Positions 1 to 9,781 of a stretch of DNA of 40,646 nt are shown here, one piece after another. Below the pieces are notes generated by a model, which searched no databases, was not told the DNA's origin, and saw nothing but the letters and a program-made list of their open reading frames with translations. Position 1 is the first letter of the stretch. Every line of letters starts with the position of its first letter. This stretch comes from Paracoccaceae bacterium (GTDB lineage: Bacteria; Pseudomonadota; Alphaproteobacteria; Rhodobacterales; Rhodobacteraceae). Both the position numbers and the translations under genes were made by a program. The stretch lies in the NCBI GenBank assembly GCA_029242355.1, contig JAQWUC010000071.1:1-40646 (forward strand). The letters run 5' to 3'.

Positions 1-79
1 GAAGACTCGATTTAATTGTCATATTCCATGTTGAAAATCAGTTTAAGGCCTTACCTTCAAATTTCTAATTAATCGCTTT

Positions 80-1498
80 TTATGATCCCATAATCGCTTT
101 TACTTCAAGAAACTCTTCTAATCCCCATTCAGCTTTTTCACGGCCATTCCCTGATTTTTTGAAGCCTCCAAAGGGGGCATCAGAACCGCCACTAGCGTAA
201 TTGAGGTGAATTTGACCTGCATTTAAATTACGAGCAAAATACATTAGTTTATCATTATCCTTTCCAGTGACATATGCTGCGAGTCCATATTCGCTATCGT
301 TAGCAATCGATACTGCTTCTTCGTCTGTTTCATAAGGGATTATGGATAGAACAGGACCAAATATTTCTTCTTGGGCAATTTCCATATCATTAGACACATT
401 TCCAAAGATTGTGGGCTTAACAAAATATCCTTTTTCAAGGCCGTCGGGCTTTCCAATTCCACCTGTTACAAGCGTTGCGCCACTTTGTAGTCCTGATTTT
501 AAAAGTTCTTGAACTTTGTTAAATTGAGTTTCGCTCACTAATGGTCCAATATCAGTGCTTTGTAATTTTGGATCTCCAGTTGTCATAGAAGCTACTGCTG
601 ATTTTGCTATTTCTAATGCTTCATCATGTCGATTAGCTGGTACGAGCATTCGAGTTGGGGCATTACAAGACTGCCCCGTGTTGGACATACAACCGGAAAC
701 TCCTCTTGTTACTGACTCGGTAAATGTAGCATCATCTATGATTATATTAGGCGATTTACCTCCAAGTTCTTGGCTCACCCTTTTTACTGTTTTTGCAGAT
801 GCAGTGGCGACAGCAATACCGCCTCGAGTTGAGCCAGTAAATGACATCATATCTATCCCTTTGTGATTTGACATTGCTTCGCCAACAATTGGGCCGTAAC
901 CATGCACCATATTATATATGCCTGCTGGAGCTCCTGCCTCATGAATTATTTCTGAAATAATAATTGCTGATAGTGGGGCTATTTCACTTGGTTTTAAAAC
1001 GGCTGTACAACCAGCTGCGATACATGGAGCCAATTTTGAAACAACTTGATTTATTGGCCAATTCCATGGCGTTATTAAGCCACAAACACCTATTGGTTCT
1101 TTTCTGATGATGATGTTGTTATGAGTATATTCAAATTTTTGTTCTTCGAGTACTCGGATAGCTGTTTTTAAATGAGCCATTCCAACACTTGCTTGAGCCC
1201 CGCTTGCTAAAGTGATTGGCGCTCCCATTTCGGTCATAATAGCGTTTGCAATTTCGGCGAACCTTTTCTTATAAATATTCCTTATCTCTGTAAGAAGCTC
1301 AAGCCGTTCCTTAACGGTTGTTTTGGAAAAGGAGTTGAAAGCTCGGCGCGCTGCGCTTACGGCGTTATCTACATCTTCTGCAGATCCAATACTTATCTTT
1401 CCAATACTTTCTTCGGTAGCGGGATTTATTACATCAAGTGTTTCTGGCTTTACAGGATCTACCCATTCACCATTTATATAAAATTGGGATAAGTTCAT
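80..1498 (-). CDS. NAD(P)-dependent aldehyde dehydrogenase
   Basis: Full-length aldehyde dehydrogenase superfamily protein (472 aa, usual family size) that would oxidise an aldehyde to its carboxylic acid in the cytoplasm. The Rossmann-region signature TPWNWPINQ, the general-base segment QELGGKSPN and the catalytic-cysteine segment NTGQSCNAPTR are all present, followed by EEIFGPVLS near the C-terminus, so the enzyme should be active. The ATG at 1498 has a strong AGGAG ribosome site about seven bases upstream. It is a clear paralogue of the second aldehyde dehydrogenase at 17144-18568, sharing NGEWV at the N-terminus and APFGGFKKSGNGRE-type C-terminal segments. The substrate cannot be deduced. 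The adjacent short-chain dehydrogenase on the same strand could form an alcohol/aldehyde pair with it, which is inference only. Confidence 0.93.
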   Translation of the reverse strand: MNLSQFYINGEWVDPVKPETLDVINPATEESIGKISIGSAEDVDNAVSAARRAFNSFSKTTVKERLELLTEIRNIYKKRFAEIANAIMTEMGAPITLASGAQASVGMAHLKTAIRVLEEQKFEYTHNNIIIRKEPIGVCGLITPWNWPINQVVSKLAPCIAAGCTAVLKPSEIAPLSAIIISEIIHEAGAPAGIYNMVHGYGPIVGEAMSNHKGIDMMSFTGSTRGGIAVATASAKTVKRVSQELGGKSPNIIIDDATFTESVTRGVSGCMSNTGQSCNAPTRMLVPANRHDEALEIAKSAVASMTTGDPKLQSTDIGPLVSETQFNKVQELLKSGLQSGATLVTGGIGKPDGLEKGYFVKPTIFGNVSNDMEIAQEEIFGPVLSIIPYETDEEAVSIANDSEYGLAAYVTGKDNDKLMYFARNLNAGQIHLNYASGGSDAPFGGFKKSGNGREKAEWGLEEFLEVKAIMGS

Positions 1499-1655
1499 CT
1501 GATCTCTCCTAAATTAGTTATGTGTTTTGAGTTTCAGTATTATTTCTTTTAAATTTAACTTTGTGTATCGCGGTTAATTAAGCTGATGTCTAGTTTAAAT
1601 TAAGTTAACATGCCACTAGCCTTAAAATATTTGGTGATTTAATTTAATTTAGTAA

Positions 1656-2423
1656 TTAATCGGCAGTCCAACCTCCATCAACTATTATCGAGGTGCCCGT
1701 CACAAGATTTGACGTGTCTGATGCTAAGTATACTGCTGCTCCCATAATATCTTCAACTTCTCCGGCTCTGCCAAGCTTAATTTTGTTTAAGATCCATTCT
1801 TTTTTTTCTGGATCATCAAAACTTGGTTTTGTTAATGGAGTTAATATAAAAGTTGGGCATATAGTATTTATTCTGATTTTATTCTTTCCTAGTTCAATAG
1901 CCATTGCTTTAGTAAATCCTTCGACTGCAAATTTTGAGGCGCAATATACAGATCGTTCAAGACCTCCAACATGAGCCATTTGAGATGAAATATTGATAAG
2001 GGACCCACTTTTATTGTTATTAATTAGCCCTTTTGCAATAGCTTGAGTTAGAAAATAGGCACCACGTAGATTCACACTCATTACGGCATCAAAATCACTT
2101 GGAATAGTCTCTAATGAGGAAGTATGTCGCGCCTGTCCTGCACTATTTAACAAAATATCAAAAGGACCGTTTTGTAAAATTTTTTCAGCAGTTTGTTGAA
2201 CATTAGTTATGTCCAATGGTAAAACTTTTGAAGTCCAGCCTTTTGAGGTTATATAGTTACTTACTTCTAAAAGGTCTTTTTTGTTCCTCGCAGCCAAAGT
2301 AACTTCCGCTCCTTTTTCAGCAAAAGCAATTGCGCAACCCAAACCTATGCCTGAAGAGGCTCCAGTCACTAAAGCTCTCTTGCCGTCCAGGCGAAAAGAA
2401 GGTGTTTTAGGGAATAACTTCAT
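1656..2423 (-). CDS. Short-chain dehydrogenase/reductase (SDR)
   Basis: Classical SDR of 255 aa, expected to use NAD(P)(H) to interconvert an alcohol and a carbonyl. The cofactor motif TGASSGIG, the NSAG segment, the catalytic serine in NISSQ and the YCASK active site (Tyr-x3-Lys) are all visible, and the C-terminus ends in the usual GTSIIVDGGWTAD segment. The ORF track begins 30 codons earlier, but those residues ([12 protein letters not shown]) do not resemble the family and overlap the end of cysQ, so I chose the ATG at 2423. That leaves a 38-base gap after cysQ. The ribosome site is weak. Related enzymes include gluconate 5-dehydrogenase and 3-oxoacyl-ACP reductase types, and the substrate is unknown. 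Confidence 0.9.
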   Translation of the reverse strand: MKLFPKTPSFRLDGKRALVTGASSGIGLGCAIAFAEKGAEVTLAARNKKDLLEVSNYITSKGWTSKVLPLDITNVQQTAEKILQNGPFDILLNSAGQARHTSSLETIPSDFDAVMSVNLRGAYFLTQAIAKGLINNNKSGSLINISSQMAHVGGLERSVYCASKFAVEGFTKAMAIELGKNKIRINTICPTFILTPLTKPSFDDPEKKEWILNKIKLGRAGEVEDIMGAAVYLASDTSNLVTGTSIIVDGGWTAD

Positions 2424-2461
2424 GTTTTTCAATTTCTTTCTATTATTACTTTTAATTAGAA

Positions 2462-3229
2462 TTATTCTTGATAAGAACCCCACCCAATGAAAGCTCCATT
2501 TTTGTAAGAGCATTTTCCATAAACAAAATTTGATAAATCAGGATTTGTTGTTTTTCCTCCTGCCGCCCTAAGAATAGCATCTCCTGCCGCAGTGTCCCAT
2601 TCCATTGTTGGACCAAATCTAGGATAAACATCAGCTTGCCCACTTGCAACAAGGCAAAACTTCAGAGACGAACCTATCGAGGTAGTATCAGTTATTTTAT
2701 GTTCTTTTAGCCAATTATTCGTTTCCTTATCTCTATGAGATGCGCTTGCCAACGCAATAATTTCAGAATTTTTTGGTTTTCCAACACAAATTTTTGTTTT
2801 TTCACCATCAGTATATTCCCAGGCCCCAGATGATTTACAACCATAAAACAAACGACCAAGCGCTGGTGCAAAAACAATCCCCATAGTAGGGACATTACTT
2901 TCGATGAGTCCTATATTAACAGTAAAACTACCCAGACCATCTTTTTTCAAAAATTCTTTAGTTCCATCTAAAGGGTCAACCAAGAAAAATTGTCTAGGTG
3001 GAATTTTTGAATGACTAGCAACATTTTCTTCAGAGATAACAGGTATTTCTGGGATTAGTTTTTTAAGTTCTTTAAGTATTATTCTTTCAGCGCCTTTATC
3101 GGCTTCAGTCACAGGAGAGCCATCTTTTTTAAAGTCTTTCTTTGCATCTGATTGATAAATATCCATAATCCTTTTCCCAGCGCGTAGAACGCATGGCGTA
3201 AGATTATTTATGAGTTCCACTAGATTCAT
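2462..3229 (-). CDS. cysQ: 3'(2'),5'-bisphosphate nucleotidase CysQ
   Basis: Inositol-monophosphatase-fold enzyme of 255 aa that hydrolyses 3'-phosphoadenosine 5'-phosphate (PAP) or PAPS, removing the by-product of sulfate activation. The metal-binding motifs are visible in order: [21 protein letters not shown] and the C-terminal [10 protein letters not shown]. The start codon overlaps the cysNC stop by four bases (ATGA), indicating translational coupling in a cysD-cysNC-cysQ operon. That context supports CysQ over a plain inositol phosphatase. No CysH, CysI or CysJ gene is in the window, so the reductive half of the pathway must lie elsewhere. Confidence 0.93.
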   Translation of the reverse strand: MNLVELINNLTPCVLRAGKRIMDIYQSDAKKDFKKDGSPVTEADKGAERIILKELKKLIPEIPVISEENVASHSKIPPRQFFLVDPLDGTKEFLKKDGLGSFTVNIGLIESNVPTMGIVFAPALGRLFYGCKSSGAWEYTDGEKTKICVGKPKNSEIIALASASHRDKETNNWLKEHKITDTTSIGSSLKFCLVASGQADVYPRFGPTMEWDTAAGDAILRAAGGKTTNPDLSNFVYGKCSYKNGAFIGWGSYQE

Positions 3230-5100
3230 ATTTTATATTCTAAATAGGATAATATTTGAGTAACGCTCTGGTTTATATTTTTTGTTCTTGTTTTAATGTG
3301 AATTTCAGGTTTATTTGGCTTTTCGTAAGGTGAGTCTATACCTGTAAAGTTCTTTAATTCTCCAGACCGAACTTTTTTATAAAGACCTTTGGGATCCCTC
3401 GCTTCACATATTTCTAAAGAAGTATCAATAAATATTTCAATAAATTCGTCTTCATTAAATAGTGCTCGTGCCATATTACGTTCTGCTTTGAATGGAGAGA
3501 TAAAGCAGGCTAAGACTATGAGGCCTGCATCAACCATTAGATTACCAACTTCGGCGACACGTCGGATGTTTTCAACACGGTCTTGATCGGTAAAACCTAA
3601 ATCTTTGTTGAGACCGTGCCGAAGGTTATCACCATCAAGTAAGTAAGTAAAATTACCACGAGCTACTAATGCTTGTTCTAATTTATCGGCAATTGATGAT
3701 TTTCCTGCACCTGATATTCCGGTAAACCATAAAATAAGTGGCTTCTGTTTAAAACTTTGTGCTCGAATTTCTTTATTAACTTTCATGTTATGCCACTTAA
3801 CATTGGATGCTCTGCGCAGGGGGAAATCAATCATACCTGCTCCAACGGTAGCTTTGCTTTCTCTATCAATTAAAACGAAAGATCCAGTAAACTTATTATT
3901 TATGTAACTATCAAAAGCAACTGACTGTGATAGTGAAAGTTTGCAGTATCCAATCTCATTCATAAAAAGTGTTTTTGCGGCATGCTTATTTAAGGTATTT
4001 ATGTCAATTTTGTGTTCTAAACTGATAATTTGTGCTCTCGTTTGCGATGTAGCAAAACGTATGTCATAGGTTCTTTCTGGGAGTAAATCAGTTCTATCCA
4101 TCCACACAATGTGAGCTGCTAATTTATCTGCTAAGTGTGGTGGATTTATATTTCCTGCAATCATATCACCACGGCTTATATCAACTTCAGGATATAATGT
4201 TATTGTAATCGATTTTCCAGCTTGGGTAGCTTGAACCTTCCCATTTGGTTCATATATCTCGGATATTTTAGTTTTTTCAAGAGATGGAAAAACTGTTACA
4301 TCGTCACCTACGGATATTGAACCTGACTGCAGAAGGCCTGAGAATCCTCGAAAATTTGGGTTTGGTCTGTTGATCCACTGTATTGGAAATCGTGGAGGCT
4401 GCTTTAACAAGACATTGGTAATATTAACGGTTTCCAAGCAGTTTAAAATTGTTGGACCTGAATACCAAGCTATTTTTTTGCTCAATTTAGTTACACCATC
4501 ACCATGAAGTGCTGAAATCGGAATTGTGATAACCTTTAATTCTGAAAGTATTTTAGTGTATGATTCATATTCTCTTTGAATAGATAAAAACTTTTCTTCA
4601 TTGTAATCAAGTAAGTCCATTTTATTAATAGCCAATATAACAGTTTTAATTCCTAATAGATGGATTATTGTCGTATGTCTTTTGGTTTGTTTCGAGATTC
4701 CTCTTTTCGCATCAATGACAATAATAGCTAAATCAACATTAGATGCACCAGTGACCATATTTCGTGTATATTGTTCGTGTCCAGGGGTATCTACAGCAAT
4801 AAATTTCCGGCGCGAAGTTTCAAAAAATCGATAGGCAACGTCAATTGTAATGCCTTGCTCTCGTTCTGCCTGAAGCCCGTCCACTAGAAGAGCAAGATCA
4901 AGATTTTTGCCTTGCGTGCCATAACGATTTGATTCAATTTGTGATTGAGATAGTTGGTCATCCATAATGGATTGAGAATCATAAAGAAGTCGACCAATTA
5001 GTGTTGACTTTCCATCATCTACCGAACCACAAGTTAGAAAGCGAAGTTGAGTCTTTTTGGCGAGAGTTGAAGTTACAACTTTTGGTGATGGCTCAGTCAT
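3226..5100 (-). CDS. cysNC: Bifunctional sulfate adenylyltransferase subunit 1 / APS kinase (CysN-CysC fusion)
   Basis: This 624-aa protein joins two sulfate-activation activities. The N-terminal part (about residues 15-430) is the CysN GTPase, with GSVDDGKST (P-loop), DTPGHEQYT (switch) and NKMDL (guanine specificity) followed by EF-Tu-like beta-barrel domains. The C-terminal part (about 445-624) is the CysC adenylylsulfate kinase, with GISGAGKSS and [11 protein letters not shown]. With CysD it makes APS from sulfate and ATP, driven by GTP hydrolysis, and then phosphorylates APS to PAPS. The ATG overlaps the cysD stop by one base (TAATG), and its own stop overlaps cysQ. The fusion is common in proteobacteria. 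Confidence 0.96.
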   Translation of the reverse strand: MTEPSPKVVTSTLAKKTQLRFLTCGSVDDGKSTLIGRLLYDSQSIMDDQLSQSQIESNRYGTQGKNLDLALLVDGLQAEREQGITIDVAYRFFETSRRKFIAVDTPGHEQYTRNMVTGASNVDLAIIVIDAKRGISKQTKRHTTIIHLLGIKTVILAINKMDLLDYNEEKFLSIQREYESYTKILSELKVITIPISALHGDGVTKLSKKIAWYSGPTILNCLETVNITNVLLKQPPRFPIQWINRPNPNFRGFSGLLQSGSISVGDDVTVFPSLEKTKISEIYEPNGKVQATQAGKSITITLYPEVDISRGDMIAGNINPPHLADKLAAHIVWMDRTDLLPERTYDIRFATSQTRAQIISLEHKIDINTLNKHAAKTLFMNEIGYCKLSLSQSVAFDSYINNKFTGSFVLIDRESKATVGAGMIDFPLRRASNVKWHNMKVNKEIRAQSFKQKPLILWFTGISGAGKSSIADKLEQALVARGNFTYLLDGDNLRHGLNKDLGFTDQDRVENIRRVAEVGNLMVDAGLIVLACFISPFKAERNMARALFNEDEFIEIFIDTSLEICEARDPKGLYKKVRSGELKNFTGIDSPYEKPNKPEIHIKTRTKNINQSVTQILSYLEYKI

Positions 5101-6002
5101 TAAAAGTAGCCTTCTTGTTTTTTTCTCTCCATTGCACCAATTTGGTCATGGTCAATTAGTCTGCCTTCTCTTTCTGATTTTTGAGAGTTTTGTAATTCGT
5201 AAATTATTTCGTCAATTGTGGTTGCATTCGACTCAATTGCAGCTGTAAGTGGATAGCAACCGAGTGTTCTAAAACGGACTTTAATATTTTCTATTTTTTC
5301 CTCTGGCTTGATTTGTAAACGGTCATCATCAACCATTATTAATTGTTCATTTTGTCTCACGATTGGTCTCATTGCTGCAAAATATAATGGAACAATTGGA
5401 ATCTCATTTAAACCTATATATTGCCAAATATCTAGTTCTGTCCAATTTGATAGTGGGAAAACTCGAACAGTTTCATCTTTTTTAAGTTGAGTGTTAAAGT
5501 GCAACCAAAGTTCTGGCCTTTGATTTTTTGAGTCCCATGAGTGAGTCCTTGATCGGAAGGAAAATATGCGCTCTTTAGATCTTGATTTTTCTTCATCTCT
5601 TCTTGCCCCACCGATTGCAGCATCAAATCTATGCAATTTTAGCGCTTGTTTCAAAGCCTCTGTTTTCATTATATCAGTGTGCATTTTAGAGCCATGAGTT
5701 TGTGGGTTGATTCTTCTTTTTAAACCGTCCTGATTAACATGAGTTATTAATGATACGTTGAGATCTCTCGCTGTTTTATCACGAAAATGGATCATTTCTT
5801 TAAATTTCCATTTCGTGTCCACATGAAGTAATTTAAAGGGAAGAGATCCAGGCGAAAAGGCTTTTAATGCTAGATTAAGCATCACAGCAGAGTCTTTTCC
5901 TATAGAGTACATCATTACAGGGTTTTCAAAAGAAGCGACGACTTCACGCAAAATATAAATGCTTTCTGCTTCAAGTTTTTCAAGATGAGATATTTCTTTC
6001 AT
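5100..6002 (-). CDS. cysD: Sulfate adenylyltransferase subunit 2 (CysD)
   Basis: ATP-sulfurylase small subunit of 300 aa, close to the usual length of about 302. It carries the PP-loop ATP-pyrophosphatase motif [10 protein letters not shown] near residue 40, the [11 protein letters not shown] segment and the [10 protein letters not shown] segment typical of PAPS-reductase/CysD proteins. It catalyses adenylation of sulfate with CysN. It is the first gene of the cysD-cysNC-cysQ operon and is transcribed away from the MttB-family gene across a 185-base divergent region. The ribosome site ahead of the ATG is weak. No cysteine-regulon operator could be recognised by eye. Confidence 0.96.
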   Translation of the reverse strand: MKEISHLEKLEAESIYILREVVASFENPVMMYSIGKDSAVMLNLALKAFSPGSLPFKLLHVDTKWKFKEMIHFRDKTARDLNVSLITHVNQDGLKRRINPQTHGSKMHTDIMKTEALKQALKLHRFDAAIGGARRDEEKSRSKERIFSFRSRTHSWDSKNQRPELWLHFNTQLKKDETVRVFPLSNWTELDIWQYIGLNEIPIVPLYFAAMRPIVRQNEQLIMVDDDRLQIKPEEKIENIKVRFRTLGCYPLTAAIESNATTIDEIIYELQNSQKSEREGRLIDHDQIGAMERKKQEGYF

Positions 6003-6118
6003 TTTATTGAGATCACTTGTTTAAAATAATTAATTGGAAATAAATTTAAATACATGTTTACCATATCTCATATCAAGTAATGAATGTCATCTGATAACTG
6101 TTCAAATTGAATGAAGTG

Positions 6119-6146
6119 TTGGGTGGTATTTTATATTTATTAAAAT
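6119..6146 (+). promoter_or_regulatory. Possible sigma-70 promoter for the MttB-family gene
   Basis: TTGGGT and TAAAAT hexamers are separated by 16 bases, and the -10 element matches five of six consensus positions. The predicted transcript would start about 35 bases before the ATG at 6188. An 11-base palindrome TTCAAATTGAA lies just upstream at 6101-6111 in the region shared with cysD. AT-richness makes chance matches common, so this is tentative. Confidence 0.25.
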
Positions 6147-6187
6147 TCTAAATAATAATATAGGTAAAAAAATTTTATGAGGATTTT

Positions 6188-7729
6188 ATGAAACATAGAG
6201 AGGGTGGTCGGTTAGGTAATATAAATCGTAGAAAACGAAATTTGATTGATCAAATGCCCTGGAGGTTGCCTAGAAATATAGATAAGCCAATAGAACCTTT
6301 AGATCAATCTGGCGTTGAATCTATTCATAATGGCGCAATGAAAATATTAAGTGACATTGGCATTGAATTTCTTAATCCAAAAGCTTTAGAAATATTTAAG
6401 AAAGCTGGTTGTATTATTAACGAACAAAATGTTCGAATTGATAAAGATCTTGTTATGGAGATGGTCGATTTGGCCCCAAGTACTTGGACCATAACACCTC
6501 GTAACAAATCTAAAGAACTAATTGTTGGAGAGAATTTTTTATTATTTGGGAATGTTTCATCACCACCTAACTATTGGGATTATGGAATGAACAAAAAAGT
6601 TTCTGGAACAAGAGAGCAATGTCAAAATCTTTTAAAACTAAGTCAATATTTTAATTGTATACATTTCATTGGGGGATATCCGGTGGAGCCTATTGATCTT
6701 CACCCAAGTATCCGTCACTTGGATGTTCTTTACGATAAATTAACATTAACTGATAAAGTATGTCATGCTTACTCTTTGGGAAAAGAGCGTGTCGAAGATG
6801 TCATGGAAATGGTTCGGATAGCAGGTGGTCACTCGTATAACGAATTTGAGTCAAACCCAAAAATGTATACAAATATTAATTCTACATCACCTCTTAAGCA
6901 TGACTACCCAATGATTGATGGTTGGATAAGATTGGCCAAAAGGAATCAGGGCTTGATAGTAACACCTTTTACCTTAGCTGGTGCTATGGCGCCTGTTACT
7001 ATGGCGGGTGCAGTTGCGCAGTCAATAGCAGAGGCGCTATGTGTTGTTGTTTTGGCGCAACTTGTTCGTCCTGGTGCGCCGTGCGCTGTCGGAACATTTA
7101 CGTCTAATGTAGATATGAAAACGGGCGCGCCAGCCTTTGGAACACCTGAGTATATGCGAGCGACTCAAATGACAGGGCAACTTTGTCGCTTTTATAATCT
7201 ACCTATGCGATCATCAGGTGTGTGTGCGGCAAATGTTCCAGACGGTCAGGCTATGTGGGAAACATCTAATAGTCTTTGGGCGGCTGTGCAATCAGGAACT
7301 AATCTTGTTTATCATGCTGCGGGTTGGCTTGAGGGAGGGCTTATTGCCAGTCCAGAAAAGTTTATTATGGATTGTGAAGTTTTGCAACAGATACAAAGAT
7401 ATATGGAACCTGAGGTGTGTGCAACGACAGTAGATGCAATTGCGTTAGATACAATTAAAGAGGTCGGAAATGATGGTCATTTTTTTGGAGTCCAGCATAC
7501 TCAAGATAGATACACTACGGCATTTTATCAGCCCTTCTTATCAGATTGGACCAACTATGAAGGGTGGGAACTGGGAGGCGGTAAGTGGACAGCAGAACGT
7601 GCACATTTATTGTTTAAGGAAATAGTTTCTGATTTTGAACCACCTTTTTTAGATAATGCCATACATGATGAATTAATAGAGTTCGTAGAACGTAGAAAAA
7701 GAGAAGGAGGAGCTCCTACAGACTTTTAA
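6188..7729 (+). CDS. Trimethylamine methyltransferase (MttB) family protein, non-pyrrolysine
   Basis: A 513-aa member of the MttB superfamily (COG5598). In characterised members these enzymes transfer a methyl group from a quaternary or tertiary amine to a corrinoid protein. The ORF is uninterrupted with no in-frame amber codon, so it belongs to the non-pyrrolysine branch that includes glycine-betaine and similar methyltransferases. Recognisable parts are the N-terminal GAMKILSDIGIEF segment, a Gly/Ala-rich barrel strand region LAGAMAPVTMAGAVAQS and the C-terminal YEGWELGGGKWTAERA region. The ATG is preceded by GAGGATTTT, a good ribosome site. No cognate corrinoid-binding protein or methyl-corrinoid:folate methyltransferase is in the window. 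The substrate is unknown; it need not be trimethylamine. Confidence 0.85.
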   Translation: MKHREGGRLGNINRRKRNLIDQMPWRLPRNIDKPIEPLDQSGVESIHNGAMKILSDIGIEFLNPKALEIFKKAGCIINEQNVRIDKDLVMEMVDLAPSTWTITPRNKSKELIVGENFLLFGNVSSPPNYWDYGMNKKVSGTREQCQNLLKLSQYFNCIHFIGGYPVEPIDLHPSIRHLDVLYDKLTLTDKVCHAYSLGKERVEDVMEMVRIAGGHSYNEFESNPKMYTNINSTSPLKHDYPMIDGWIRLAKRNQGLIVTPFTLAGAMAPVTMAGAVAQSIAEALCVVVLAQLVRPGAPCAVGTFTSNVDMKTGAPAFGTPEYMRATQMTGQLCRFYNLPMRSSGVCAANVPDGQAMWETSNSLWAAVQSGTNLVYHAAGWLEGGLIASPEKFIMDCEVLQQIQRYMEPEVCATTVDAIALDTIKEVGNDGHFFGVQHTQDRYTTAFYQPFLSDWTNYEGWELGGGKWTAERAHLLFKEIVSDFEPPFLDNAIHDELIEFVERRKREGGAPTDF

Positions 7730-7738
7730 TTTGTTAAA

Positions 7739-8617
7739 TTAGCTTTTATTAAAGTTAATCTGTGTAATTGTAATGCCGCTGATAACAACTATCGCACCAG
7801 CTGCTTGAAGCCAGTTCCACTCATAACCAATTAAAAAAAGTATGAGCATTACGTAAAAAGGATTAATATTTAAATGGAAAGACGCTGTTCCAATGCCAAG
7901 CTCATTTACGCTTTTGATCCATAGTATTTGTGAGATAGCTAATCCAAAGCCTGCGTAAATAATGAATAAATAAATATATTCAATTTTTATTTGGGGTATG
8001 GATGTGGCTCCAAGTTTAAAACTCATACAAAATAGATATATTAAAAAACTAAATCCGACCATTCCGAGCGTTGTTATCGAAGTTCTTGCCAATATGCTTA
8101 TTTCTGGCAAATACTTTACTGTAGCCCTTGATCCCCAAGCAAAGAATGTCACTGCCAATAAACCAATAATTAACCCTAAATTAAATTTTACGTTTGTTAG
8201 AGTCTTTTCTAGAATAACTATGCTGCCGATTATTACGAGTGTTAAACCAAGAATGAATTTTTTTGTAATACGTCTTTTGTCTAAAAGTATTTCAAGGAAA
8301 ATAGCTGCTAAGGGCATTAGGGCGGCTGCAAAGGCGGCAGTAAACGTTGTAGTTAAAACTTGTGTAATCACAAGAAGGACAGAACCAAATCCATATCCAA
8401 TAGCTCCTACCATAAAACCACGCGACCAACTTACCAAAGAAATGGTTTCAAAACCTTCTTTTAAGATCCAAATAGATAAAATTAGAATAAATGCAATTAT
8501 GTTTCTGACCAATACTACAGAAACAAAGCCCCAGTCATTTAAAAGTATTTCTAGGGCTGGAAAGCCTATTGCGAATGAAAGAACAGCTAATGCGCAAGTA
8601 ATATTTGATTTAAGCAT
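7739..8617 (-). CDS. EamA/DMT-superfamily membrane transporter
   Basis: Integral membrane protein of 292 aa with about ten hydrophobic segments arranged as two EamA repeats, typical of the drug/metabolite transporter superfamily. The second repeat contains the conserved GIGTASFHLNINPFYVMLI stretch near the C-terminus. It should sit in the inner membrane and move a small metabolite, direction and substrate unknown. It converges on the MttB-family gene with only nine bases between the stop codons. A second EamA gene lies 120 bases upstream on the same strand. The long plus-strand ORF at 7998-8651 is its antisense shadow. Confidence 0.88.
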   Translation of the reverse strand: MLKSNITCALAVLSFAIGFPALEILLNDWGFVSVVLVRNIIAFILILSIWILKEGFETISLVSWSRGFMVGAIGYGFGSVLLVITQVLTTTFTAAFAAALMPLAAIFLEILLDKRRITKKFILGLTLVIIGSIVILEKTLTNVKFNLGLIIGLLAVTFFAWGSRATVKYLPEISILARTSITTLGMVGFSFLIYLFCMSFKLGATSIPQIKIEYIYLFIIYAGFGLAISQILWIKSVNELGIGTASFHLNINPFYVMLILFLIGYEWNWLQAAGAIVVISGITITQINFNKS

Positions 8618-8671
8618 TTTTTTAAGGATTCATAATTTTTTTGCAAAATAAAAGTTATCTGATTAACCAAT

Positions 8672-8711
8672 GTTTAAATAAAAATAACATTGTCTTGCAT
8701 ACAAGCGACAA
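8672..8711 (-). terminator. Possible rho-independent terminator after the second EamA gene
   Basis: On the minus strand TTGTCGCTTG, loop TATG, CAAGACAA can form an eight-pair stem with a two-base GC bulge, followed by a T-rich run (TGTTATTTTTATTT). It lies 27 bases past the stop of the 8738-9640 gene. The stem is weak and bulged, so the call is tentative. Confidence 0.3.
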
Positions 8712-8737
8712 ACAAGTCGTATTTGGGCAATTAAGAC

Positions 8738-9640
8738 TTACAGGGGTTTAAATTTTTCGGTAATAAATATTCCACTTAAGACCAATACAAGAGAAAAAAT
8801 ATGAAAGATGAAAATTTGCTCTGATAAAAATATAATTGCCATAAGGGCCGTAAAAACTGGTACTAAATTCACGTAAAGACCAGCTCTGTTTGCGCCAATT
8901 AATTCAACACCACGCATAAAAAACGTCTGAGCTAAAATTGATGGAAAAATTATACAGTAGAGTATTAATGCTCCTCCCCTGATTCCTGGCCAAACTAATT
9001 GACCATTAATAAACTCCACAAAGATTCCAATGCAGAGCGTTAATGAAGCAAAAAATGAGAAGAAAACAAACATAACTGTCGGAGGCATATTTATACGGTT
9101 TGTTAATCCTAAAGTATAACCAGCATAGCAAAAACAACCCATTAACATAATTATATCGCCATAGTTAAATCTTAAATCTAATATTGTTTGTATGGAACCT
9201 TTTGAAATTAGTAATATCGCGCCCAGAAGGGAGAGTAAAAGACCAATGCCTTGTTCTTTTGAAATAGAATTTCCCAGAATCGTTAGACCTAGTATCATAA
9301 CTAAAGCTGGTATAAAGCTTTGGGTAATTCCCAAATTAATTGCAGTTGTATAGTGGGCTGCAATAATCAGGCAAATTGTGAAGCCAGCCAGACCAATACC
9401 GCCCATAACCGAAACCCATGGCAAGCGCTTTTTAACTGAGGGTATATATTTTTGCACGTCTGACCAAAGAAAAATTGTTAGAATGATAAAACAGCCAATC
9501 CAACGAAATCCCATGAGTAACATTGGCGAAATTTCATCAATTGAAAGTTTCAGTGCATTTGCATGACCGGCCCACATAAGAGTAGTCATAGTTAGGAGAC
9601 TATGAGGACGTGACCAAATTAAATTTAATAGTCTTTTCAT
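8738..9640 (-). CDS. EamA/DMT-superfamily membrane transporter
   Basis: A 300-aa inner-membrane protein with about ten hydrophobic helices in two EamA repeats. It starts with a short basic segment and TTLMWAGHANALKLS, where this family usually has an F/LWG(x)N-type first helix, and ends with VELIGANRAGLYVNLVPV followed by a last helix pair. It is distinct in sequence from the neighbouring EamA protein, so the two are relatives rather than a recent tandem duplication. It is transcribed divergently from the DUF924 gene, with a perfect TGACGTCA-centred palindrome between them. Substrate unknown. Confidence 0.88.
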   Translation of the reverse strand: MKRLLNLIWSRPHSLLTMTTLMWAGHANALKLSIDEISPMLLMGFRWIGCFIILTIFLWSDVQKYIPSVKKRLPWVSVMGGIGLAGFTICLIIAAHYTTAINLGITQSFIPALVMILGLTILGNSISKEQGIGLLLSLLGAILLISKGSIQTILDLRFNYGDIIMLMGCFCYAGYTLGLTNRINMPPTVMFVFFSFFASLTLCIGIFVEFINGQLVWPGIRGGALILYCIIFPSILAQTFFMRGVELIGANRAGLYVNLVPVFTALMAIIFLSEQIFIFHIFSLVLVLSGIFITEKFKPL

Positions 9641-9680
9641 TAGGTGCTTTCTAATCTGGTATCAATTCTTCAAATTATGA

Positions 9681-9694
9681 ATATGACGTCATAT
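9681..9694. promoter_or_regulatory. Perfect 14-base palindrome, candidate operator
   Basis: ATATGACGTCATAT is a perfect palindrome with a TGACGTCA core. It sits in the 141-base divergent region between the EamA gene (minus strand) and the DUF924 gene (plus strand), 41 bases from one start and 88 from the other. The placement fits a transcription-factor site acting on one or both genes. No regulator gene is adjacent, so the protein that would bind it is unknown. Confidence 0.4.
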
Positions 9695-9781
9695 AATTAA
9701 AATTCTTTTGTTACAAGCTCATGCGAGTATTAAAGTTTTTCAACTATTGTTGATTAGCAGTTAAATTTTTTGGGAGAGACA

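Noticed and set aside
555-866. 103-aa plus-strand ORF, and similar short ORFs inside other genes
   Set aside because: Antisense or out-of-frame shadows of well supported genes (here the aldehyde dehydrogenase); compositionally unlike real proteins and without ribosome sites.
6188-7729. Pyrrolysine-containing true trimethylamine methyltransferase
   Set aside because: The reading frame is continuous with no in-frame TAG before the natural end, so it is a non-pyrrolysine family member.
7998-8651. 217-aa plus-strand ORF
   Set aside because: It lies fully antisense to the EamA transporter at 7739-8617, whose membrane-protein pattern is convincing. The 217-aa product has no recognisable domain and no ribosome site.
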